Shown here: piece by piece, positions 37,795 through 48,376 of the stretch
Layout: each line of letters begins with the position of its first letter
How positions within the stretch are numbered: position 1 is the first letter of the stretch
NCBI GenBank assembly: GCA_022577435.1
Contig: JAKOON010000015.1
Location: 16,050,830-16,114,829, forward strand
Direction: 5' to 3'
Length of the DNA stretch: 64,000 nt
Source of the DNA: Embiotoca jacksoni
Taxonomy: Eukaryota; Chordata; Actinopteri; Embiotocidae
Translations under genes and position numbers: made by a program
Notes under the pieces: generated by a model
What the model was told of the DNA's origin: nothing
What the model saw: the letters and a program-made list of their open reading frames with translations, nothing else
The model's database searches: none

Positions 37795-39970
37795 ACAGGT
37801 GTAACGCCTTTTGCAAGGAGGTGAAAGTGATGACCGAAGCAGCAGACGACACAAAGTTATTCCTCTCTAGAGTCATGGTAAAAAAAAAAACTGTGAAGGC
37901 TAGCAAGTGATTAGCATTCATGAGGTTAGCAGTAGTTTGTGTACAGTATGTTTCCTGTAGATCAGTAGTACCTAATCTGCAGGTTTGGATCCCCCAGGGG
38001 GTCATGAGGGAAAACAGAATATATTACTTATTGAGTGAATGAGTGCAAAAAATACTGACATGATGGCACTACCCACCTTTGTCATGGCAGATATTTAGAT
38101 TTGTCACTGTAGGTAATGCACAGGTGTTTTAATAATGGCTCAGTTCCATTAAGTGTCCAGAGTAATCCGTGGTAGTGACACATCATGCAAAAAAGCAGAA
38201 CTTTCCTTTCGTGGAACGCGTCCATCATTAATACACCTGTGCTTCCTTACAACGACAAGTCAAAAAAGGTCTGTGATAGAAACCAAATGGCGGCCTAAGG
38301 TGGAGTCACCCATTGGTTTGTGAACTGCCGTTTTAATGCCTCAAGTTTAGCATTTTGGCCGTTGCCATATTGTTTTTTTGTATCCAGAAGTATATATTTG
38401 GACGAGCTTGGGAGGAGTGACCAGTGATTTGACTCAATCTGACTTTAAACCCAAGAACACTACATCCACCCACCTGTACCCAAAACCTGAATACATTCAT
38501 AAAACAATGAAAATCCCAGCTTTTTTCCTCACTCTCTGAATGTGTTTGCATGTGTGCAGGCTTTCGCGCATGTGCATTTGCTAAGGGACATCGATCTATG
38601 CAATAGCATATACCACCAAAATCACACAGTGGTCAATGGCTACCAGACCGAAAGGCTGCTGTTTCATATTCCAAGACTTCAAAACCTAGTATATTGCTAG
38701 ACATTGTTGTAACTTGTTGATTATACTACAACTCTTAACTCAGGTATTTAAGATTTGTCATCCTTTTAATTGGGAAAAAAACAACAGGAGATCATTAATG
38801 TGTGAAGTGATTTTAGTGAGCCAACACAAAATAAGACTGAAGTTATTGAATATTTTTTATAGGATCTTTGCACAAAGACCAGTGTTTTCAGTTCAGCTCC
38901 AAGGACGACTCATACTGAAATCTAAGTTGTAGCTTGTTGTCTACCGTTCTGCGGGAGGAATGAAACGTTGTTTTGTGTTTGAACAAGGTTTAGTACAGGA
39001 TTTTTTTTTTGATTTGGGAAGCTCACATATGCTAACATCTGCTAAGGTTTGAACATCATCACTTCACATTCAGTCGTCCTGTATTCATCTGTTGCATTAC
39101 GTTTGTAAAAACATTACAGGAGGTTGTCATCGTTGCTCAAACACTGTGCTCGTAAATTGTTTTTCCAACTCGCACACATCTATTTGAATTGCATATGTGA
39201 CTGAATTAGATTCCCTACTGCAAATATCCTGCCGTGAGAATGTGAGATAGAAAAATCTGTTAAAAAACACTTCAGTTGATATAATGCGCCTTTCAACTTG
39301 GGCAAGAAATTCACAGGCAGAGATTTTTTTTGCCACATCCTTCCTGCGGCAGCTGCAACTGTATAGCTTTTCCCCGAGATTTTGTGTTTAACTTCCTCAT
39401 ATTTTTAAGTTGCTTCAACAGTCAGTCTGTTCTAAAGGTTGGTTTGCTGCTACAGTATTAAAATATACCTGCTTTTGCCGAAAAATGTAGACAACATGAT
39501 GTCACCTATGATCTGCAAAACAATTAAAACAGCAAACAAATATGCACACAGCCTCCTTTGTGACTTTTAACTGTTAGTATTTAATTGGGTTTAATTGCTT
39601 GTGAAATAAACAATGATGGAGATGAGGAATTGCACACCTGTGGCTCATCAGTCCCTCCTACCTACCTTAACCTTTCTTAATTAAGTTTGATGTAACTTAG
39701 TTCTCGACTGTATGATCAGCATTTTGCTTGTGTCAGCAACGACTTGTTTTAAGATTATGTAAAGTTTGGTGTGAGCTCAGTGTTAAAAACATGCCGCTTT
39801 AGCAACAGATCAAATCCAGACAATACAATCAAGCATTGTTTTTCATCATAATCCCTCTTCCCAATAAAATAAATGCTTCGATAAGTTATCTGTGAGTCCT
39901 TTCAGGTGGCTGGGGCAATGTCATGATAAACCTAATTCTTAAAGTACGCATACAAGTAAACAAGCAACTC

Positions 39971-41046
39971 CGGCACAAGCTGTCTTGTTAACAGGCTTAC
40001 CGGCTTCTCAAGGATTAAATAGTACATTCACTCCAAAGCAGACCGGCAAATAATTTGAAGTTGAGCCTGGAATATCTTCACTGACAAAACCTCATTTTAG
40101 ACAGCTGAAACAAAACTGAACACAATGACACTCTTAACTTGGAGGTGGAAAAAGTGACAGCTGTAATGAGCTCAGTTGTTTTGTTTTTTTTATGCCTCTG
40201 TGCCAGCGGTCGCCATAGCTAGAGACTTCATGTTTTTGGGTTGTCCGTCTGTCCGTCCATACATACGTATGCCCCATTCTCATGAACATGACATCTCAAG
40301 AATGCCATGAGGTAATGTTTAATCAATTAAAAATAGAATAGTTCTGAGAGAATTGCGAATAATTATTTTTGCTTGAAATGCCCATCCTTAGTCAGCAATC
40401 ATTTATGCCAACAAGAACTAAGAACACGGAAACGGCATGTCTATTTTAAACCAAGGCAAGTCCTGTGATGATTTTCTTAATAAGAAGAAGGGCGGTATGC
40501 ATTTAGCTTTATATATATTGGTTGTACTTTGTTAAATAGTGTATACATGGTTGCCAATATACAAACCATTAAAACTCTCATTCTGTATGGTTCATTCTAA
40601 TCTGTATTTAGACAGGAATTGACATTTTTCAACGAGAGAATAGATTATTTACACAGTGGTACTTTTATTGTATTTTAGCCATAAGTTAGTTACTGTATAT
40701 TACAATTAGAGTTTATTCTTAAACTCATAGAAGGGAAAGCGAAGGATGTTGCACAGCTGCTGAAGATGTAGAGCAAAAACATCATTAAATAGTGTAATAT
40801 TTTTGGTACATGCAGCTTAACAGAAACAATGATGTCCATGTCGCCAGCCCCTGCATTCCTCATATTGTTCCATCTTTAAAGTGATTTGTGAATTTTATAT
40901 GTTAGCATTTGAGCTTGCTTGCTCGATCTATGTAAGTTCCTTCCACGGTTTGAGGTAACTGGCCTATAGGTGTGACTATGACTGGTTGGATGTGACTGAC
41001 TCGTCATAAATACAGGGGTTATCTCCCCAGCCCAAAGTCGGCTGGG
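39971..41046. other. spacer block retained only beside copy 6
   Basis: This block is absent from the four spacers to the left, which carry a fold-back scar at the same place. Its right half (about 40390-41000) is related to window positions 1880-2340, left of copy 1. Presence at both ends of the array suggests the block is ancestral and was lost in the amplified units. Confidence 0.75.
40190..40330. repeat. probable dispersed teleost repeat fragment
   Basis: Begins GCCTCTGTGCCAGCGGTCGCC and runs through GGTTGTCCGTCTGTCCGTCC. From memory this resembles a common fish interspersed repeat; the family is not identified here. Confidence 0.4.
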
Positions 41047-41647
41047 ATGGGATCCAGCACCCTATTATCCAAGCTGATGAATGGATTAGCAGTTATACCA
41101 TGGAACATGTACTCAGTCAGTAGAAGAAAGTAATACTTCTTTATTTTTCACTTTCAATCAATTAATGTATATGATATTATAAAACAGCACAGTATGAAAG
41201 CTATAACCTTCATTGAAAAATGTATATGAAAGTAATTAACGTTGTTAGATTTATCAGAATTTTATGTTTTCTGAGAAACTGGCGCAGAGTTTTATCCAGC
41301 TCAGATACAATATTTAATAAAAACAGGAAAAGAAACCAACCTACCCACATTGATACAAAATCCCATTTACGTGTGTTTAAATCTACATTTTGCTTCAGTA
41401 TTACAGGAGCATTGATTGTCAGCACAACAGCAGAAATATTAGTTATTCAATTAGCAATAAAAGCTGGAAATTTGTGGTACATTAAGAGTTGGCAATATCT
41501 AAATGAAAGGAATTGGCATTACACATAAACATAAATATGTGCATGATGCAGGTCAACGTAGGTCTTATATTGTTCACCAAAGGGCTCCACAAGAGGAATT
41601 GGTGGGACATGATAAAGAGTCATATGATCAAATTCATGCCAGGAAAA

Positions 41648-44600
41648 CTATCTAGCCATCATGTGTTTCTTAGTGTTTCTGTCAGGCCTCAAAAGAATAA
41701 TGAAACATTTTGGGGCAAAAATACAGAACAGTAAACCATAGCTGGAGGCCAGAATTGCAAAGATTTCTACAACGACCACATACTTCCCAGGAGAGCTAAC
41801 ATAAGCAGGCACAAAGGCCACCCAAACAGCACAGAAAATCAGCATGCTGAAGGTGATCAGTTTGGCCTCGTTGAAGTTATCAGGGAGTTTCCGTGCAAGA
41901 AAGGCCAAGAGGAGGCAGGTGCAGGCCAGCAGGCCAATGTAACCCAAAAGCAGACAGAAGCCCACCACAGATTCCATGGCACACTCCACCGTGACCTTTG
42001 ACCCTTGGAAACCCAGGTCACGTTGAGGCATGGGGGGGCTGAGGGACAGCCACACTGCACAGATGATAACCTGGATGAAAAGAAAACACATTTCAAAGTT
42101 ATAAAGCTGCTAATAAAATATGAAGAAATACTTTATAATACAGCTTACGATGTCCAGTATCATTTTCTTGTATGAACCAGGTACTAAAATACATTTAAAA
42201 TGAAATAGTTAAATGTTGTTAAGTATTTGTTCCTCGCAATTTTGTTTTGCTCCAATATACCTACAAATACAAGCAGCAACCAGTAAGTGATTATTATACC
42301 TCATGCATGCAATGAAATTACTGTAACATATAATATTAATGAATGTTTCCATTATTTAACCAATAAAAAATATACATACCTGTATACAGGTGAAGAAACA
42401 GACACTTCCTCTTTGTTGGCCCGGACCAAACCACTTCATCAAGGCTTCAGCACCGGGCCGAGCTGAGCGGAAAATAGCCAGAACCACTATTGTTTTTACC
42501 AGGAGGCAGGAAATACAAAGTACAAAGCTGATCCCAAAAGCAGCCTGCTGGAACCGGCAAGACCAGACTGATGGACGACCGATGAACACCAAGGTGCACA
42601 AGAAGCAGAGCTTCAGTGACACGAGAAGCAGGAAGCTCAGTTCGGAGTTGTTGGCTCGTACCTTGAGGTGGCAAAACAACAAAAGAAAGGAATATGACAG
42701 AAAGACAGCATACCATAAACTCTGTGATATTATGCCGGGTTCTCACCATTGGTGTTTGACGGTAGTGAAGAAAAACCACAAACACAGCTGTTGTGACAAC
42801 AGCACCAGACACAGCTGCTGTGGTCAGAGTGATGCCCAAGGTCTCATTGAAGGATAGAAAGTCCAGCTGTCGAGGGATGCAGGCAGTTCTTTCAACATTG
42901 GACCAGAACTCAGATGGACACGGCTCACAGTGAAGGGAACCTAGACAGAGTGGATAGAGAGGAAACAGGGCTGAGAACAGGACCAGAACTCAGATGGGCA
43001 ACGTTCATATTTCCTCACCAGTTTTATTGTTGATCTCCCCTTCAGCACACAGGATGCAGTCAAAACAGCAGACAGGTTCTCCTTTCCTGTTGGCCTTTCG
43101 GGTACCTGGGGGGCAGATCTCACTGCACACTGAAACAGGCACCTAAACAAAAAGCCATATGACTTCAACATGTGAATTGACATTATTTTCTGTCGCAATG
43201 TTCTTAAAAGCTTTGAAATAGTTGTTTGATCTGACTACCTGATTTGACCCTGTGCTCCACTGAATAGCTGATTCATTAAGGTGGAGGTCAAAACCATCAA
43301 CGTGACCAATCAAGACAAGTTTCAGTGTCCCCTCGGGGGTTTTCTGCCAGTTCACAAGGTCGTACTTTGCAGGAATGTCGGCTCCATCAAAATAAAACAT
43401 CTCCCCTTGTGGTGTGGTGATGTTCACTTTGTTCAGGTGCTGTGAGAGCTGAAAGCGGCAAATGTTGAAGAAACTGTTAACAAAAAAAATCAGTATCCAA
43501 AGTATAAATGTTTTTAAAAAACACATTGAATTAGTGAAAACTTGAACAACAATCGCTCTTGTTGGTGACACTGTGACAGTTGTGTTGCACCTCTGTGGGT
43601 TGGATGTGTTTTGGATAGGAGCAGGTGGAGCTGTTGTTTCCTGGAGGGCCTTCTGTGTTGGGGCAGGAGAGAAGGCTGTGAAGGGCGTGGGCTGCTGCAT
43701 AAACTGCAAGGTACACGTTATACGCCACTCTTAGCTGGGAGGTGTCCGTAAAGGGACGCTGCACTCCCTCCATGGACTCTGTGCCACTACAGGGAGGGAG
43801 AGAAACTTTGTGAAGGAACCCCTTTACAGGCACTGAGGTAGAAACATTTGACGGATCGTCAGACAGTGTCCTGAGGGGTGAAGAGCGATATGCAAAGAGC
43901 GAACTGTCCCCATAACTGCATCCAAACTCTTTCTCCCAGAATTCTCTCAAGAATTCATCATAAGGATGAGAAATGGGGTTCAAACTTCTGAGATAGTTGC
44001 CAAATCCAGGTATTGTTGAACTTCGAATGGCCACACCAACAACACCAGTTGCCACATTGGAGATGGTGAGATCGTGGAGAAGATCATCACTGGTGCTCCA
44101 AGCCTCACTGGCCAGAAACTGTTTGTCAGTCACCTACAGTGAGAGGACACTGAAATAAAGAAGACTTACAAGAAAAACACCTGCCATCATGTTTCTACAC
44201 CATTTGCTCACATTTCTCTCAGCCAGTTCCTGAAATAGTCTTTTCACATCTGTATACCAGCAAAAGATGACAATCACTCTTGCAGTCGAAGCCTGAATTG
44301 TGAGTGCTGCACGTTTGGCATCATTCACAATAGTTTCTCTGCCGACAGTCTCTATGAATTCCAAACATACTCCTTTACCCTCAATCTCTTCCTGAAATAC
44401 CTGAAATATGGAGGCCAAAACAACAAATATGTTCATGTTATTTCTTCGTAAAAGAGAGACATGACAGACTTTAACAGACATTTAACCGTACAGTAACAAG
44501 ATATATACCTGCATCGCAAATTGACCATAATCATTGTTTTCAACCATAGCTCCAATCCAAGTCCAGTGGAGACGTATGGCCAGTTGTGCGATGGCTCGAG

Positions 44601-45684
44601 CTTGATAAACATCACTGGGGATTGTTCTGAAGAAGTTGGGAAATTTGGACCTATCACTAAGACAGGGGCAGCTTGAAAAATAACTGATCTGAGGGCAAAA
44701 AACAAATATTATTTTTACAGTTTTTGAAGCAATAATAAAATGTTTATTTTCTTTAAAAACTTAAACCAATGGATCAGCCTCCTAACGTAGTATTAAAAGT
44801 CTCATCAGAGATTTATATTTCTTCAGGTAAAGAAACTCACAAGGGGTACAGAAAGAGGCCCCAGGATTCTGGACAGCATTATGCTTGTTGTAGATGCAGC
44901 ACCACCAATGAGCAAAGGAACAGGCTGACCACCTGATGATTAAACAAATAATTATATACAAACATTTTTTTTCATGCTGCAGTGAAAATCAGTTGTTTTC
45001 TCTCTGATGTAACAAATGTTAATTGCTCATATCTGATATCAAGTCAAACCTGCTGTGTCTCCAGGTTGTCGGTAAGTTGCAGAATGAAGCATAGAGGCTT
45101 GTAGGTTGCAGCTGTGTGCGTCTCCTCCGACCAGGGATAGAGGTCCTTGCAGAGCCCAGGGGTATCGAGCACAGCTATTAAGTATACGGTAACCTAGCTT
45201 CACTCCCGGCAGCAGGGTGCTGTTACGATTGATTTCCTCCACCGCAAACACCATAGCATACATGAACTTTAATGACTCTAGATCTAAACTGAGACCACAG
45301 GAGGAGAAACACATAGTGTATTGAATAACCTGTGAAAGGTTATGTGAGTAAAAGTCATAATATGATATTATATCATATAATACCATTAAAAAAAAACACT
45401 TTACATATTGTAACAAAAGTGCACATTGTGATTAGGTTTTACCTGGTACAAGGTTCATAATGTGGCATCTTGGTGAAGTCTTGTTCTCCAACTGAAGGTA
45501 AATAATAAAGATTAAAAAATCCGCCGATAATCACATCTCCATCTTGGAAGAGGCTCTTGTTGTCCGGTGCAGCCCACTGGGTGCACACTGTTGCCTGAAC
45601 CATCTCCAGTCCTATCCGTCTGCCGACTCCACTGAGAAGCAGCAGGGAGAGCCACTGAGAAAGGAGCCGGGAAAACCAAGACAT
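41648..45684 (-). CDS. V2R-like (OlfC) class C olfactory GPCR, copy 6
   Basis: Exons: 45443-45684, 45050-45288, 44841-44932, 44509-44688, 44212-44400, 43591-44133, 43239-43448, 43019-43142, 42747-42940, 42380-42661, 41648-42070. Intact 905-codon frame. It is the most 5' copy, next to plch1. The exon 1 donor is CCAG|GTAAAA rather than CCGG|GTAAAA, which improves the splice consensus and turns the junction Gly into Ser. Other differences: VPLIS at the exon 3/4 junction, LRVAYNVY and CSYPKHI in exon 6, and PPMPQRD before TM5. It combines the B-type exon 3-4 intron with a Y-type exon 7 acceptor. Homology with the other promoters ends about 55 bp beyond its TATA box. Confidence 0.93.
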
Positions 45685-46001
45685 GGAAGCAGCTCTGCTG
45701 GACAGTTAACACATACAGGAACATCAAAAAATGTATTAATTGCAATAAATTCTGTCAGTTTCAAATACAATTCAACACAAAAATACTTCATCAAGCCTGA
45801 CTGCAGAGTACATTAAATGCATTCTACATTTCTAAATATAACATTATAGCCTCATCTTAGTTACCTTCAAAAAGAAAAACTAATAAAAACAAACATCTTT
45901 CACTTGGTTAAAAATCTTCAATGATAAGTTTAAGTCTGAAAATGGTATCCTGACTAACACATACCTCCCTCCCTCCCTGTATGTGAGGTGTTGAGGTGAG
46001 G

Positions 46002-46008
46002 TTTTATA
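46002..46008 (-). promoter_or_regulatory. TATA box of copy 6
   Basis: TATAAAA on the minus strand. The shared upstream sequence ends near 46062, so this promoter keeps the core but not the distal sequence common to the other five copies. Confidence 0.6.
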
Positions 46009-46073
46009 ACAGGGGTAAAGCCTTTTGCAAGGAGGTGAAAGTGATGACCGAAGCAGCAGACGCCTGTTTTTTC

Positions 46074-46074
<1 letters not shown>

Positions 46075-46126
<52 letters not shown>
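46075..46126. repeat. (TG)n microsatellite
   Basis: About 26 TG units, starting some 12 bp beyond the point where array homology ends. Alternating purine-pyrimidine DNA of this length can adopt Z-form. Confidence 0.95.
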
Positions 46127-46130
<4 letters not shown>

Positions 46131-48376
46131 TTAATCGCGTGTGTGTGTTAATCGTCCTGACTGCGCACCTTCCCAGTGGAGTTGGACTACAGAAGCCAGA
46201 ACCTGTAATACACCCATCAGTCCACTAGAGGGTACCATGTTAGTGTCACATTTTGCCACACTTCCGTGTGAAAATAAGGAGCCTCACATTTGGAGATTCA
46301 GGAAAAGATCATGGTTTGGGTTAAAATAAGTAAATTTTACATAAGTAACATTATGTACAGCAGGTAAGTGACCTAACAAATGGAAGTTAATTACATTGAG
46401 TCATGTATATAACTTACTTATGTTATATAAAAGAAATCCACGTTGACTTCTTAAACACTTAACACCAGTCACACTAATGAAAATCCTGTGTTACTTTCAA
46501 CCAACAACCCCTAACCTACTCCTTACAACAACTTTCTCTTTGTACTTCAGACATGACCTCTTTCTTAGACCCTCATCATGCATGCATCTACGTTTTACAC
46601 TTTAGCGACACTAAACATTAACATGGTATTCTCCAGTGGACTGACGCGTGCATGACACCGAGCTGGATATTTTTTGTTATAATTTTAGAGAAAAACGTCT
46701 TCCAATTCTTTAAACCTTTCAGTTTGTTGCCCTTCTTCAAAATACAATTATTCTTGTAAAAAGGTTGAGATCCAACACCACAGACGCGATACTGTATTAT
46801 CTCATTTAAATTAACTATGGTAACTGAGATACTGCGCCTCAGGATAAGGAAGTGAAGAGGTTTGACTGCTTACGGCTTATCCTCATTATCTGAAAAGTGA
46901 CAATCAAAGATAAAAGCAATCTGGGTTTTTTTCTTTGATTTCCAAAGACTTTTACTATAATTGATCTGTTAAACTTACTAAAGTGTGGCCGTCTAGGTTG
47001 GACCCAGGTTGGGGAATTGTATGCCCAGAGCAACAGGTGTGCTGTTTGCCATCTCTATTGCAGTTTTTTTTATTAGCAATTACATCCCATTATGTGTAAG
47101 GTCGCATATAGGGGAAAGAAGAGGCTTAAAATGAATTGATTTTGAGATTGAGCTTGATTAATTTTATCTTTCGAATAAAAAAGGAAATAGACATGCCATT
47201 TGTCGAAATCAAATATTACAGTATTTTATTGCATTGGTAGGAAAATGCTCACAATTCTCTAGTGAGCAACAATACAAAGAAAAAAGGATGGTGTAATACT
47301 GAAACAATAATTTTCAAAAAAAACTGCAGCTCTGCCGCCCTGCCCTCGTCAGCCTGGCCCTGTGTAGTTGTCACTCTGTTTGTTCAGTTCATTAAGGTAT
47401 ACAAAATGAAATAACCCGAACCAACAAGAGATTATTTTTGCAATCTGTATCAAAGCAATTATAAAAATAATAATAATTTTAAAAAATCTGCAATCACATT
47501 TTTTTTTATTCTACAGGTCATAGAGAGCAACACGTCCAAGCACAGACGTTTATGTACTGTACTGCACCCAATACAAACAAGCATATGTCCTTCTGTTGTA
47601 TCCAATACAATTGTATGTTCTGTGCAAATGTGGTTGGGCAATGCAACATCTATTATATAAACTGGTGCATAGTCATGCTTGACATGTTCACATGTAACAT
47701 GCACAAACATACATTCTCAACTAAACTGAAAAATCATGTCAGGAGTATTTGCACACAATACAAATAACAAAATACCACTGAAAAGAGAAGGAAGACTTAC
47801 AGTTGATATTTGAAAAGATGAATCCATCTATTGAAAGTAGTTGTTGGATTATACTACACAATCAAATGATTCAAAGAAAGACATTCCCTCTGCTTAAAAG
47901 CCAATTCGTTTTTTTGGGGGGGGGGGTTTTGGCTTCATAGTCAATGTACGTTGTTTGGACAGAACATCACAGAGACAACGTTAACAAGTATCTGTACAAT
48001 CCGTTAAGGAAGCCATTGGGTGGGACTCAAAGTTCCCAAGTACATTTACACATCAAGCAGAATATAGACAATACACAGCCAACTAGAAAGACCATTCACT
48101 ATTGAATAGTGGACATGTCATACAGGAAATTCATGCTGTCAGATCCAGGCATGGATTATATGTAATGTTTCATTTATATTGTACAGACTATAACTCTTTC
48201 CAGAAATAGCCCACAATAACATTATTTAACTGTTATGAGGGAAACCTCTTGGTTAATGAACATAGGAACAAACAATGGCAAGTCTTTACTCCCTTGATCC
48301 TCTGGTTTTTGGTATAATCCAATTTGATCAAGAATCACTGCCTGAGTCTTAATTTCATGCTATGTTAGGGTTAGAG
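46127..48376. other. intergenic sequence and plch1 3' flank
   Basis: No coding exon is recognised. The right part should include the plch1 3' UTR (minus strand, stop at 48377). Minus-strand AATAAA hexamers occur at 47505-47510 and 47225-47230 and are candidate poly(A) signals, but nothing in the sequence decides between them. A ten-G run lies near 47917. Confidence 0.5.

Larger units (their letters stand above)
37467..41647. other. spacer between copies 5 and 6 (variant, longest)
   Basis: It shares its right and left parts with the other spacers but differs in two blocks. About 465 bp present at 8467-8929 in spacer 1/2 are missing here (junction near 39045). About 1.08 kb at 39971-41046 are present only here. 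The extra block includes a dispersed-repeat-like stretch at about 40190-40330. It ends in a SINE-tail-like CAGCCCAAAGTCGGCTGG sequence at about 41029-41046. The TATA box of copy 5 is at 37788-37794. Confidence 0.75.

Noticed and set aside
41029..41068. CRISPR-like or integron-like array
   Set aside because: The regular repeats here are whole 7.6-kb eukaryotic gene units; no short spaced repeats exist.
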